Source: UMGS1124 sp045541255
GTDB lineage: Bacteria > Bacillota_I > Bacilli_A > RF39 > UBA660
Direction: 5' to 3'
Length of the DNA: 64,000 nt
NCBI GenBank assembly: GCA_045541255.1
Contig: JAZQIU010000045.1
Location: 3,580-67,579 of the forward strand
Position numbers and translations under genes: made by a program. Each line of letters opens with the position of its first letter. The stretch's first letter is position 1. The notes beneath the pieces are model-generated. The model was not told the origin of the DNA. It saw only the letters and a list, made by a program, of their open reading frames with translations, and did no database searches. Shown piece by piece: positions 41,542-50,796 of this stretch.

Positions 41542-42507
41542 ATGAACATTGTAATGAAACAAATAATAAGAAAGATAAAGGAATATGATAATATTGTTAT
41601 TGCTAGACATATAGGTCCAGATCCTGATGCTTTAGCAAGTGAGATAGCTTTAAGAGATTCTATTAAATTAACTTTTCCTAAAAAAAATGTTTATGCTGTA
41701 GGAAATTCAGTTTCTAAGTTTAGATATTTTGGTGATTTAGATAGAATTGATGATAGAAATTTAGATAAACCTTTACTTATTATTTTAGATGTTCCAAATA
41801 AATCTAGAATTGATGGAATAAATTATGATGTTTATGATTATGTTATAAGAATTGATCATCATCCTAATGTAGAAGATGTTGCCAATTTAGAGATGGTTAA
41901 TGATTCTTCTAGTAGTACTTGTGAGTTGATTACTGAGCTTATTGTTAATACTAAATTAAAAATGAATGAAAAAATTGCATCAAATTTATTTTTAGGTATT
42001 GTGGCTGATAGCGATAGATTCTTACTATCTTATACTACTCCAAATACTTTTAAAATAGTAACTATGTTAATTGAAGATTATAAATTAGATATTGCTAAAT
42101 TATATGATAATTTATATGAAAGACCATTAAATGAAGTTAAGTTTCAATCTTATATAACTTTAAATATGAATGTTACTGAAAATAATTTTGGATATATAAA
42201 ATTAGATAAAAAAATAATGGATGAATTTGGTGTAGATGCATCTGCTGCTAGTAATATGGTTAATAATTTTAATTTTATAAAAGAATTATATTGTTGGGCT
42301 TTTAGTAGTTATGATGAGAAAAATGATATTTATAAAATTAATATTAGAAGTCGTGGACCAGTTATAAACACTGTTGCTAGTAAATATAATGGCGGAGGAC
42401 ATATATTTGCAAGTGGTGCTAGAATAAAAGCTGAAACTGATGTTGATAGTCTATTTAAAGAATTAGATGAAGCAACGAAAGAATATAAAGATAGTTTAAA
42501 GGGATAA
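41542..42507 (+). CDS. nrnA: bifunctional oligoribonuclease/PAP phosphatase NrnA
   Basis: DHH-DHHA1 phosphoesterase that degrades short RNAs and pAp. 321 residues: HIGPDPDALASE (about 22-33), an Asp-containing strand LLIILDVPNKS, the DHH motif as RIDHHPN (about 103-109), GIVADSDRF, and the DHHA1 glycine motif YNGGGHIFASGA near 280. The first motif reads HIGPDPDA rather than HINPDGDA, conservative at the metal ligands. Ribosome site GAAAGTGTG is modest; probably co-transcribed with ackA. Confidence 0.92.
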   Translation: MNIVMKQIIRKIKEYDNIVIARHIGPDPDALASEIALRDSIKLTFPKKNVYAVGNSVSKFRYFGDLDRIDDRNLDKPLLIILDVPNKSRIDGINYDVYDYVIRIDHHPNVEDVANLEMVNDSSSSTCELITELIVNTKLKMNEKIASNLFLGIVADSDRFLLSYTTPNTFKIVTMLIEDYKLDIAKLYDNLYERPLNEVKFQSYITLNMNVTENNFGYIKLDKKIMDEFGVDASAASNMVNNFNFIKELYCWAFSSYDEKNDIYKINIRSRGPVINTVASKYNGGGHIFASGARIKAETDVDSLFKELDEATKEYKDSLKG

Positions 42508-42527
42508 TCATGTGATTATCCTTTTTT
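42498..42527 (+). terminator. terminator after nrnA
   Basis: GGATAATCA (42502-42510) with TGATTATCC (42513-42521), then T6. Confidence 0.85.
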
Positions 42528-42566
42528 AATATTTGAAAATATACTATAATATTATTAGGTGGTTAT

Positions 42567-45125
42567 ATGAAAAGAATAGTACTTATAGATGGTAATAATT
42601 TAATGTTTAGGAGTTTTTATGCAACTGCTTATACAGGTAATTTAATGAAAAATAGTAAAGGCTTTTATACTAATGCTTTATATGGTTTTGTTAATATGAT
42701 AAATAAAATTATTGAAGAAGAAAAACCAGAGTATATGGCTGTTGCGTTTGATATAGGTAAAAATTTTAGAAAAGATATATATAGTGAATATAAAGATGGT
42801 AGAAAACCAACTCCAGAAGAATTAAAAATGCAAATGCCTGTTGCAAGAAAAATATTAGATGCTATGGGTATTAAATATTATGAAGTTGAGAATTATGAAG
42901 CAGATGATATTATTGGAACTTTATCTTATAGAGCATTAGTTGATCCAGATTATGTTGCGACAGTAATAAGTAGCGATAAGGATTTATTACAATTAATAAA
43001 TGAGCAAGTAGAAGTTAAATTATTAAAATCTAAGGATTATATAAGATATAATAAAGAAACATTTATGAATGATTATGGCTTTGATCCTATTAGAATAATA
43101 GATTTAAAAGCTTTGATGGGTGATGCTAGCGATAATATTCCTGGAGTTAAAGGTATAGGTGAGAAGACAGCTATAAAATTAATTCAAGAATATGATACTA
43201 TAGAAAATTTATATGAAAATATAGATGATATAAAAGGTAAATTAAAAGAAAAATTAGTATTAGATAAAGAAAATGCTTTCTTTTCTAAGAAGATAGCGAC
43301 TATATATTTAAGTGTTCCAATAATAGATGATTTTGACGCTATGAAATATACTGGTGAAGATATAGATAAATTAACTAGTATTTTTGAAGAGTTAGAATTC
43401 TATAGTTTTATGAAAAAATTTGTTAAAAAATCTATAGATATTAACAATAATATTGAGTATAAAACTTTAGAAAATGTTAGTGAAATAAATAAAGAAAATA
43501 TTATTAGTTATTATATAGAGTGTGATAAAGTTAATTATCATTATGGTAATATTCTTGGTATGGGTTTATATGATAATAGTAATTTATACTTTGTTAAACC
43601 TGATATGGTAAATGAAGTTTTGGAATATATAAAAGATTCGGTTAAATATACTTTTGATTTAAAAAAGAATAATTGTTTAGTAGGAAAAATAATAGATAAT
43701 ACTATTTATGATCATATGATAGTTGCTGATTTGTTAAATTATAATTTTAAAGAAGATTTAAGTATTCTTATGAAAAATGATGGTATCAATATTGATGAAT
43801 ATAGTGTGTTTTTGAAGACACAAGAAAATTTAGAATTTAATGTTGTTAGTAAAGCAAAATATATTTATGATATTAGAGATGAATATATAAAAAAATTAAA
43901 GTTAGAAAATATGTATGATTTATTTATTGATGTTGAAATGCCTTTAATTAGTACTTTAACTAGAATGGAATTAAATGGTATTAAAGTGGATAAAGATATA
44001 TTACATAATATGGGTGAAGAATTATCTGTTAAGATAGATGAATTAAAAAATGATATTTATGCTTTTGCTGGAGAAGAATTTAATATAGCAAGTCCTAAAC
44101 AATTAGGTAATATTTTATTTGAAAAGTTGGGTTTGAAACATGGTAAAAAGATAAGAAGTGGGTATTCTACTGATAGTAAAGCATTAGAAAAAATAATGAG
44201 TGATCATCCTATAGTACCTTTAATTGTTGAATATAGAAATTTAACTAAGATATATGGAACTTATATTGAGGGTTTATCTAATTATGTTATGGAAGATGGT
44301 AAGATACATACTATTTATAAACAAACAATGACTAGAACTGGTAGACTTTCGAGTGTAGAGCCAAATTTACAAAATATACCAGCTAGAGATGAGTTAGGTA
44401 AAATGGTTAGACGTGCATTTATACCAACTAATAATGTATTCTTAAGTGCAGATTATTCTCAAATAGAGTTAAGAATATTAGCGCATATAAGTGATTCTAA
44501 AGATTTGATAGATGCTTATATTAATGGAGAAGATATTCATACTAAGGTTGCTAGTGATATATTTGCAGTTCCTAAAAGTGATGTTAGTAAAGAAATGCGT
44601 AGTGCAGCAAAAGCTGTTATATTTGGAATAGTTTATGGTATTAGTGGCTTTGGTTTGGGAGAAAATATAGGTTTAAGTGCGAAAGAAGCAAAAGTTTTTA
44701 TAGAAAAATATTATGAATTGTATCCTGGCGTAAAAAACTATATGGAAACAATCGTTCATGAAGCCTATATGGATGGTAGTGTAAGAACTTTATTTAATAG
44801 AAAAAGAGTTATAGATGAATTAAATAGTAGTAATTATATGGTAAGAATGAGTGGAGAAAGAATAGCTTTAAATACTCCTATACAAGGAACTAGTGCTGAT
44901 ATAATAAAAATGGCTATGGTAAAAATAGATGAGGAATTTATTAAACGTGGAATAAAGAGTAAAATGTTATTACAAATACACGATGAATTAGTATTTGATA
45001 TAGTTGAAAGTGAAAAAGAAGAAGTGACAAATTTAGTAATGAATACTATGAAAAATATAGTTAGTTTAAAAGTCCCTTTAGAAGTAAGTTGTGATTATGG
45101 TACTGATTTATATGAAACAAAATAA
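42567..45125 (+). CDS. polA: DNA polymerase I
   Basis: 852 residues: an N-terminal 5'-3' exonuclease (about 1-290; IDGNNLMFRSFYA, EADDIIGTL, GDASDNIPGVKGIGEKTA), a middle 3'-5' exonuclease-like domain without the acidic catalytic residues (as in Bacillus Pol I), and the polymerase domain (about 480-852) with RTGRLSSVEPNLQNIP, DYSQIELR near 628 and IHDELVFD near 803. Ribosome site AGGTGG. Terminator and then a family B module follow. Confidence 0.96.
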   Translation: MKRIVLIDGNNLMFRSFYATAYTGNLMKNSKGFYTNALYGFVNMINKIIEEEKPEYMAVAFDIGKNFRKDIYSEYKDGRKPTPEELKMQMPVARKILDAMGIKYYEVENYEADDIIGTLSYRALVDPDYVATVISSDKDLLQLINEQVEVKLLKSKDYIRYNKETFMNDYGFDPIRIIDLKALMGDASDNIPGVKGIGEKTAIKLIQEYDTIENLYENIDDIKGKLKEKLVLDKENAFFSKKIATIYLSVPIIDDFDAMKYTGEDIDKLTSIFEELEFYSFMKKFVKKSIDINNNIEYKTLENVSEINKENIISYYIECDKVNYHYGNILGMGLYDNSNLYFVKPDMVNEVLEYIKDSVKYTFDLKKNNCLVGKIIDNTIYDHMIVADLLNYNFKEDLSILMKNDGINIDEYSVFLKTQENLEFNVVSKAKYIYDIRDEYIKKLKLENMYDLFIDVEMPLISTLTRMELNGIKVDKDILHNMGEELSVKIDELKNDIYAFAGEEFNIASPKQLGNILFEKLGLKHGKKIRSGYSTDSKALEKIMSDHPIVPLIVEYRNLTKIYGTYIEGLSNYVMEDGKIHTIYKQTMTRTGRLSSVEPNLQNIPARDELGKMVRRAFIPTNNVFLSADYSQIELRILAHISDSKDLIDAYINGEDIHTKVASDIFAVPKSDVSKEMRSAAKAVIFGIVYGISGFGLGENIGLSAKEAKVFIEKYYELYPGVKNYMETIVHEAYMDGSVRTLFNRKRVIDELNSSNYMVRMSGERIALNTPIQGTSADIIKMAMVKIDEEFIKRGIKSKMLLQIHDELVFDIVESEKEEVTNLVMNTMKNIVSLKVPLEVSCDYGTDLYETK

Positions 45126-45150
45126 AAGATAGTTTTTTCTATCTTTTTTT
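45124..45150 (+). terminator. terminator after polA
   Basis: AAAAGATAG with CTATCTTTT, T6 loop, T run. Confidence 0.85.
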
Positions 45151-45170
45151 GTAATGTTTTGTCGAATAAT

Positions 45171-45198
45171 TTGAAATAAATTATAGTTAGTTTATAAT
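45171..45198 (+). promoter_or_regulatory. promoter of peptide mRNA B2
   Basis: TTGAAA (45171-45176), 16-base spacer, TATAAT (45193-45198); same sequence as at B1. Confidence 0.75.
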
Positions 45199-45265
45199 AA
45201 CTAACCGAACATTCAATTAGTTAATGCCTGCCTCTTATTTAAAAAAAAGAAAAGAGGTTTGATAA

Positions 45266-45352
45266 ATGAGTATAAAAAGTTTCTTAATAAAAGTGCTTGA
45301 TAGACTTATTATCATTTTATCTTTAATCCTCCTACAAGGGTTTTGGAGATAA
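45266..45352 (+). CDS. 28-residue membrane peptide, putative type I toxin (family B)
   Basis: Peptide identical to that at 36254-36340 (MSIKSFLIKVLDR head, LIIILSLILL helix, QGFWR end), with two silent codon differences. Ribosome site AGAGGT ahead of the ATG, preceded by an A-rich run that differs from B1. Confidence 0.8.
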   Translation: MSIKSFLIKVLDRLIIILSLILLQGFWR

Positions 45353-45427
45353 AAAATGACATTAACCAAAGGTTAATGTCTCACCACTTGAGGTAGGCAT
45401 TCAATCTTCGCAATTGAATGTTCTACT
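45351..45427 (-). ncRNA. antisense RNA B2 (putative antitoxin)
   Basis: Two hairpins as in B1: a 5' one (ATTCAATTGCGAAGATTGAAT, imperfect, 45419-45399) and the terminator GACATTAACC / GGTTAATGTC (45380-45358, loop TTT) followed by AT6. The terminator stem is unchanged from B1 while its loop differs. Confidence 0.78.
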
Positions 45428-45433
45428 AATTAA

Positions 45434-45462
45434 ATAGTATCAAAGAAGAGTTGTGTTGTCAA
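45434..45462 (-). promoter_or_regulatory. antisense RNA B2 promoter
   Basis: On the minus strand perfect TTGACA (45462-45457), 17-base spacer, TACTAT (45439-45434). Its -35 box overlaps that of the divergent RNase J promoter. Confidence 0.8.
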
Positions 45463-45484
45463 ATCTTCTTTTTTTTGTTATAAT
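45456..45484 (+). promoter_or_regulatory. promoter of the RNase J-like gene
   Basis: TTGTCA (45456-45461), 17-base spacer, TATAAT (45479-45484), back to back with the antisense B2 promoter. Confidence 0.75.
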
Positions 45485-45537
45485 CAATATACCTTTTAAA
45501 ACTTTTATTAATTATTTTTTAGAAAGAGATGAATTTT

Positions 45538-47169
45538 ATGAATAAAATTAAGATAGTTAGTTTAGGTGGACTAAACGAAAATGGTAAAAATACTTATGTA
45601 GTTGAAATAGATGGTAAAATATTTATATTTGACTGTGGTTTAAAATATGCTAATGATACTATGTATGGTATCGATTATATAATACCTGATTATAGTTATT
45701 TAGAAAAAAATAAAGATAATATAGTAGGGATATTTTTAACTCATGCTCATCCTGAGAATATGGGTGGTGTTAGTGATTTATGTGAATTGTTACCTGATGT
45801 AAAAGTATATTGTACTAAATATACAAAAAAATATTTAGAGTTGGATGGTTTTAAAGGTAATATTTATGAGATACAAGCTCATAAAAAGATTACTTTTGGT
45901 GATTTATCATTATTTCCTATTAGTGTAACTCATTCAGTGCCTGATGCAGTTATGTATGTAATAAATACTAAAGATGGTGCTATAGTTTATACAGGAGACT
46001 TTATTATAGATCCTTCTATGAAAGGGAAATATAATATGGACATAGGTAAGATTGCTTATATAGGTAAACAAGGTGTTTTATGTATGATGAGTGATTCAGC
46101 TTTTTCAGAACATGATGGGCATACTAGTCCTAATCATAGACTTACAAGTTTCTTTAGAGATTGTATAAATAGAACACAAAATAGATTAATATTTACTGTT
46201 TTGCCAATACATTTATTTACAATAGAGGAAATATTTGAGGCTGCTAAAAATAGTCATAGAAAAATTGTAGTAATGGGTAAAAAGTTACAAAATGTTATTA
46301 ATATGGCTATTGAAGAAGGATATTTAAGTATTGATAAAGATATATTAGGTGATTTAAGTAATATAAATGATAGTAATGTTATTTTGTTAGTTTGTGATGA
46401 TAAAGAAAAACCATATGCTGCTATAGATAGAATAGTAGGAGGGTATGATAAATTCATTAAATTAAAGAGTGATGATACTATAGTTTTTGCAGAACCTAGA
46501 TATGATGAAAATGAGAAAATTATAGTTAGATTAGAGAATGAAATTGCTATGTTGGGTGCTGAAACAATAAATATTCCTAAAGGTAAAGAGATATCTCAAC
46601 ACGCATCACGCGAAGATTTAATGTTAATGATAGATTTATTAAAACCTAAATATTATATGCCTGTTGAAGGGGAATATAGATATATGGTTAATAATGCTAA
46701 TTTAGCTAATGGTTTAGGTATAGATAGTAATAATATAATACTTAAAACCAATGGTGAAGTTGTTAAAATAGAAAATAAGAAACTTATAGAATGTTTTGAT
46801 AAGATAGAAATTAACGATGTATTAATAGATGGTAATAGTAATGATGATATAGGTGAATTAGTTATAAAAGATAGAGAAATGTTAGGAGAAAATGGGATTG
46901 TTTTAATTAGTGCTACTTTATCTAAAGAAGATAAAAAAGTATTAGTTGGACCAGAAGTAACTACAAGAGGTTTTATATATATTAAAGATAGTAAAGAAAT
47001 GATAGATAATATAAAGAAGATATCTTTGGAAATTATAGAAAATAATGTTAATAATAATTATGTTGATTATAATAATATTAAGATGGAAATTAGAGATAGT
47101 TTAAGTAAATATTTTTATAATGAAACAGAATGTAAACCTATGATTATTGCTGTTATACAAGAAGTATAG
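45538..47169 (+). CDS. RNase J-type beta-CASP protein with altered catalytic motif
   Basis: 543 residues with the full RNase J layout: metallo-beta-lactamase core, beta-CASP insert and C-terminal domain (ending about residue 543). The start KIVSLGGLNENGKNTYVVE and the late ATTRGF-type segment (here VTTRGFIYIKD) are typical. The central motif normally written HGHEDH is HAHPEN (residues 69-74), so two of the metal ligands are changed, as in RNase J2-type paralogues. It may be a poorly active partner of another RNase J outside the window. Start at ATG 45538 follows GAGATGA. Confidence 0.85.
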   Translation: MNKIKIVSLGGLNENGKNTYVVEIDGKIFIFDCGLKYANDTMYGIDYIIPDYSYLEKNKDNIVGIFLTHAHPENMGGVSDLCELLPDVKVYCTKYTKKYLELDGFKGNIYEIQAHKKITFGDLSLFPISVTHSVPDAVMYVINTKDGAIVYTGDFIIDPSMKGKYNMDIGKIAYIGKQGVLCMMSDSAFSEHDGHTSPNHRLTSFFRDCINRTQNRLIFTVLPIHLFTIEEIFEAAKNSHRKIVVMGKKLQNVINMAIEEGYLSIDKDILGDLSNINDSNVILLVCDDKEKPYAAIDRIVGGYDKFIKLKSDDTIVFAEPRYDENEKIIVRLENEIAMLGAETINIPKGKEISQHASREDLMLMIDLLKPKYYMPVEGEYRYMVNNANLANGLGIDSNNIILKTNGEVVKIENKKLIECFDKIEINDVLIDGNSNDDIGELVIKDREMLGENGIVLISATLSKEDKKVLVGPEVTTRGFIYIKDSKEMIDNIKKISLEIIENNVNNNYVDYNNIKMEIRDSLSKYFYNETECKPMIIAVIQEV

Positions 47170-47171
47170 TT

Positions 47172-47597
47172 ATGAAAAGAATATTTATATTAATAAGTAT
47201 ATTATTATTAGCTAGTTGTACTAACTATAATAGTGTAGAAGAAACCGTTGAAGAAAGTAATAACGTATTATTTTGTTATAAAGAATATAAAGATTATGAA
47301 GAATATGTAGAATTTAGCTATAACGATAATGTTGTAGAATATATTAATTTTAGTTATAATTTTAATAAAAATATAAAAGAATATAATGAATTAGATGAAT
47401 ATCAAGATTATATAAAATATCAAGATAAAACTATTGATTTAATATTTGAAAGTATAGATATTGATTTATATAAACGTTTAAAAAATAAGGTTGTAACTTT
47501 ATATAATTTAGAACAAGATAAATATAATTATATAGAAAATAATGTTATAAAATATGATTTATTTAGAAATTATTTAGAAGACTATTCGTGTGAATAG
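47172..47597 (+). CDS. small lipoprotein, unknown
   Basis: 141 residues with a lipoprotein signal peptide ending LLLASC (lipobox, modified Cys at about 16). The mature part is Tyr/Asp/Glu/Asn rich, with two further cysteines (about 35 and the penultimate residue) that could be disulfide linked. It starts two bases after the RNase J-like stop without a clear own SD, so translation is probably coupled. Terminator follows. No family recognised. Confidence 0.72.
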   Translation: MKRIFILISILLLASCTNYNSVEETVEESNNVLFCYKEYKDYEEYVEFSYNDNVVEYINFSYNFNKNIKEYNELDEYQDYIKYQDKTIDLIFESIDIDLYKRLKNKVVTLYNLEQDKYNYIENNVIKYDLFRNYLEDYSCE

Positions 47598-47605
47598 TCT
47601 TTTTA
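47578..47605 (+). terminator. terminator after the lipoprotein gene
   Basis: AAGACTATTC (47578-47587) with GAATAGTCTT (47592-47601), GTGT loop, T run. Confidence 0.85.
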
Positions 47606-47615
47606 AATTTATATC

Positions 47616-47644
47616 TTGAACTATTTTGATAAGTATAGTATTAT
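47616..47644 (+). promoter_or_regulatory. promoter at the head of the surface/secretion cluster
   Basis: TTGAAC (47616-47621), 17-base spacer, TATTAT (47639-47644). Confidence 0.65.
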
Positions 47645-47679
47645 TAAGATGTATAAAATAGAAAGTGAGAGGTTTTAAT

Positions 47680-50600
47680 ATGTGTAAAAAAACTTTCGAT
47701 AAACTAAAATTAAATAAAATATTATTAGGAGTTTTGGTGTTTTTTGTAGCTAGTATAGTAGCTAGCGCTGGAAGTAATACATTAAGTTATTCAAATAATG
47801 TATTAAAATGGGAAATAGATGGTGGTAATGCAGCTTTTTGGGGAAATTCTAGGTGTTATAAAGATATTTATGTTCAATGTTCTGTTGTAGATAAAGCTTC
47901 TTCTAGTATAAGATTAGATGCTAAGCCCTCTGATTCTAACAACGATTATTGTATTTCGACTGGAGGTTATACATGGGCAACTGGAAGTATAAATGTAAAA
48001 GACTATATTAATAATACAGTATTACCAAATGGTGGTAAGGTTGTATGCTCTTTAAGTGCTTATAATTCTAAAAAAAACACTGAAAAGAAATTTGCTGAAA
48101 CTTCTTTTACAATAGAAAAATCAACTTCTGCAGAAAAACCTTCTAATCAAACAGGAACAGATACTAATAAAAATCCTGTTAATAAAGTTCCACCAGTGTC
48201 AGAGGAACAAAAATGTAAAAATAATGGAAATTATTGGAATACTGATACTTCAAAAGCAAGTAAAGGTTGTTATAAATTAGATAAAGATAATTGTAATATT
48301 TTAGGATTATGTGGAAAAGAATCTAAATGCGATTCATATTGTAATGTTAAAGTTGTATTTGATCAAAATTATGGTTATGGGTTAGCATGTGATGCTGGTT
48401 TCACAGTTCCTACTGCTGGTGTGTGTGAAAAAACAGGAGTAACAGTAGGAAGCAGTGTTAATTTTCCAACTAGTTCATCAAATATGTATAGAAACGATCA
48501 AGGTCAATTAATAGGATGGACTAGTGTTGTAACAAATGGTGTTCCAGATTGCTCTCATGGAGTAGTTAAAACAGATTTGTCAAAAGGAAATACTATTAAT
48601 GCAAGTGTTGCGTTTTATGCTTGTTATCAAGAAATATTTAATGCAACTCGTTATATTCAAAAAGATGCTGCTGCAGATGGTGGCACTGAAATTGAATGCG
48701 GTTTAGGTGTTGAAATAAAATATTGTAATAAAGAAAATGGTGTTGGTTATTGTTATTTTACTGATTCAGCTAATAATTCAAGAAAAGTTTACAGAAATAA
48801 ATTAGCTAGCACACCAGCTGGTGCAGAAGCTACTTGTGATGGTAATGCAGAAGCTGTTGTAGAAGAAGAAGTAACTGATGATGAAATGGCTAAGAAGTTA
48901 AAAGCGTGTATTAGTAATAATATGGTAAATAATCCAGAACCAAGTTATCGTACTTCTTATGAATATGATTTTTGTTATAATGAAAAATCTAAAGAAACTA
49001 ATAGTTACGATAAAAGATTAGAGAAAGTTTTAACTTTATTTACTTGTGATACTAAAAATGGTTATAGACTAGATGAGACATCTATAGATGAAGAAAAATA
49101 TTGTAAAGATGGCAAATGTGTTGCAACTTATTCTTTAGAATGTATAAAAGGTGAAAGAGGAGAAAGTAAACGTCCTACATTAGAGGTTACTCCAGCAAAA
49201 GCATCTGGTGGTGTTGGGTATATTGGAGTAAAAGCTAATGCTAAAGTGGGAAAAATTGTTGCATATTATGCAAGTAATGATTATTTAGCTCCTACAAATT
49301 CTAGTAGAGGTTGGGAAACAGTATCATCAAATAGTTTTAAAATAGAAGCTACGCCTGGTGTTGTATATATTTGGGTTAAAGATAGTGAAGGTAATATAAG
49401 TAATGTAGTTAGTGGAGCGGTAATAGATACAGAAAATGCTAATACTACATTAAGAAATGTTGCAGTATATGATGCTAATGGTAATATTCAATCTTTAGCA
49501 GGATCTGGAACAGCATATAAAGTAAATGATGTAACAGATAATAAATATGTAAGATTATCAAATGAATTAAACAAAGATAGTGAGATAATTGCTGATGGAT
49601 TTAATCCATATGATATGGAATATAAGTTAGAAGTTAGTTCACCAACTGTTTCTGTTTATGCAACATTAACAAGTACTGACTCTAATTATGTAGCAGGTTA
49701 TGAACCTAGAACTGTAAATTTAAATTATGGTATTAATACAGTATTAATAAAAATAGTAAATAAAGAAGGTATAACAAGAACTTATACAATTTTAGTTACT
49801 AGAACAGATGATAGAAAAAGTGATAATACTTTAAGCGATATAAGTTTAAGTGTTGGTGAAATTAACTTTAATGCTAATGTAACTGATTATAAAATAGAAG
49901 TACCTAAAACAACAACTAGTATTGATGTAAATGCGACTATAGCAAGTGATAAAGCAAGTTATGTTAGTGGGTATGAACCTGAAAATGTTTTAATGGTGGG
50001 AAATACAACAGTTAAATTAATAACAGTTAAAAGTGAAACAGGAAGAACAAGAACTTATGTATTAACTTTTGTAAAGGAAGGTACTGATACAATAACTAAA
50101 GAATCTTTACAATTGGAATCATTAAAGATACCTGGCGTTAATGTAGCATTTGAAGAAGATGTTGCAAATTATAGTTTAAGTGTTGGATATGAAACTGATG
50201 TAATAGATATTAATACAGTTTTAAAAGATGATAATAGTATTATAGCTGTAAGTTTAAAGAAAAAGAATGATAGTGAATACAAAGTTGTTTCTAGTAAAGG
50301 TCTAGGATTAGATGTTGGAGAAAACTTTGTTGATATAAAAATTGTAGATAATGAAAATGAAGAAAGTCATTATAGATTGACTATTATCAGAAAAGAATTT
50401 GGTTTGGATATATCAAAAGATACATCATTAAAAGATTTAAGAGTTTTAAATCATGATATAGATTTTGATCCAAATAAAAAAGAATATACAATTAAAATCA
50501 AACAAGAAAAAAGTTTAGTAATTACTGCTGTTCCAAATAGCAATAGAGCAGAAGTATTTATAAGAGGAAATGATGAATTAACAGGCTTTAGTACTGTTAG

Positions 50601-50784
50601 AGTTAAAGTTGTTGCAGAAAATGGTGAATTTGAAACATATTCAATCGATATAAAGAAAGACGCATTTAATAAGACTATAGAGATTGCTTCAATAGTTGCT
50701 GGAGTTGTAATAATTTTAATAAGTAGTGGCATAATAATAGTAAAGAAAAAAGCTAAAGCTAACAGAGAGTATTTTGAGGAATAA
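47680..50784 (+). CDS. large membrane-anchored surface protein with cadherin-like repeats
   Basis: 1,034 residues. N-terminal hydrophobic export segment (about 15-33), a Cys-rich region (about 60-480) with several CxxC-like pairs, then about four cadherin-like beta-sandwich repeats (about 600-990), each with an 'LSDISLSVGEINFNANVTDY' type opening followed by 'Y-I-V' strands. A C-terminal membrane helix (SIVAGVVIILISSGIIIV) and basic tail follow. Start at ATG 47680 has GAGAGG ahead. First gene of the type IV secretion-like cluster; an adhesin or pilus-tip role is a reasonable guess only. Confidence 0.78.
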   Translation: MCKKTFDKLKLNKILLGVLVFFVASIVASAGSNTLSYSNNVLKWEIDGGNAAFWGNSRCYKDIYVQCSVVDKASSSIRLDAKPSDSNNDYCISTGGYTWATGSINVKDYINNTVLPNGGKVVCSLSAYNSKKNTEKKFAETSFTIEKSTSAEKPSNQTGTDTNKNPVNKVPPVSEEQKCKNNGNYWNTDTSKASKGCYKLDKDNCNILGLCGKESKCDSYCNVKVVFDQNYGYGLACDAGFTVPTAGVCEKTGVTVGSSVNFPTSSSNMYRNDQGQLIGWTSVVTNGVPDCSHGVVKTDLSKGNTINASVAFYACYQEIFNATRYIQKDAAADGGTEIECGLGVEIKYCNKENGVGYCYFTDSANNSRKVYRNKLASTPAGAEATCDGNAEAVVEEEVTDDEMAKKLKACISNNMVNNPEPSYRTSYEYDFCYNEKSKETNSYDKRLEKVLTLFTCDTKNGYRLDETSIDEEKYCKDGKCVATYSLECIKGERGESKRPTLEVTPAKASGGVGYIGVKANAKVGKIVAYYASNDYLAPTNSSRGWETVSSNSFKIEATPGVVYIWVKDSEGNISNVVSGAVIDTENANTTLRNVAVYDANGNIQSLAGSGTAYKVNDVTDNKYVRLSNELNKDSEIIADGFNPYDMEYKLEVSSPTVSVYATLTSTDSNYVAGYEPRTVNLNYGINTVLIKIVNKEGITRTYTILVTRTDDRKSDNTLSDISLSVGEINFNANVTDYKIEVPKTTTSIDVNATIASDKASYVSGYEPENVLMVGNTTVKLITVKSETGRTRTYVLTFVKEGTDTITKESLQLESLKIPGVNVAFEEDVANYSLSVGYETDVIDINTVLKDDNSIIAVSLKKKNDSEYKVVSSKGLGLDVGENFVDIKIVDNENEESHYRLTIIRKEFGLDISKDTSLKDLRVLNHDIDFDPNKKEYTIKIKQEKSLVITAVPNSNRAEVFIRGNDELTGFSTVRVKVVAENGEFETYSIDIKKDAFNKTIEIASIVAGVVIILISSGIIIVKKKAKANREYFEE

Positions 50785-50796
50785 GGAGTGGTTATT

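Larger units (their letters stand above)
45171..45462. repeat. type I toxin-antitoxin-like module, family B copy 2
   Basis: The gap between polA and the RNase J-like gene holds the second family B module, a direct repeat of 36160-36455. Paired mRNA ends: GAACATTCAATT (45207-45218) with AATTGAATGTTC (45412-45423), 12 perfect pairs, and 45223-45234 with 45390-45401 (11 Watson-Crick pairs and one G-U). Changes relative to B1 keep pairing. Promoter boxes are conserved although the antisense spacer is entirely different. Confidence 0.8.
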
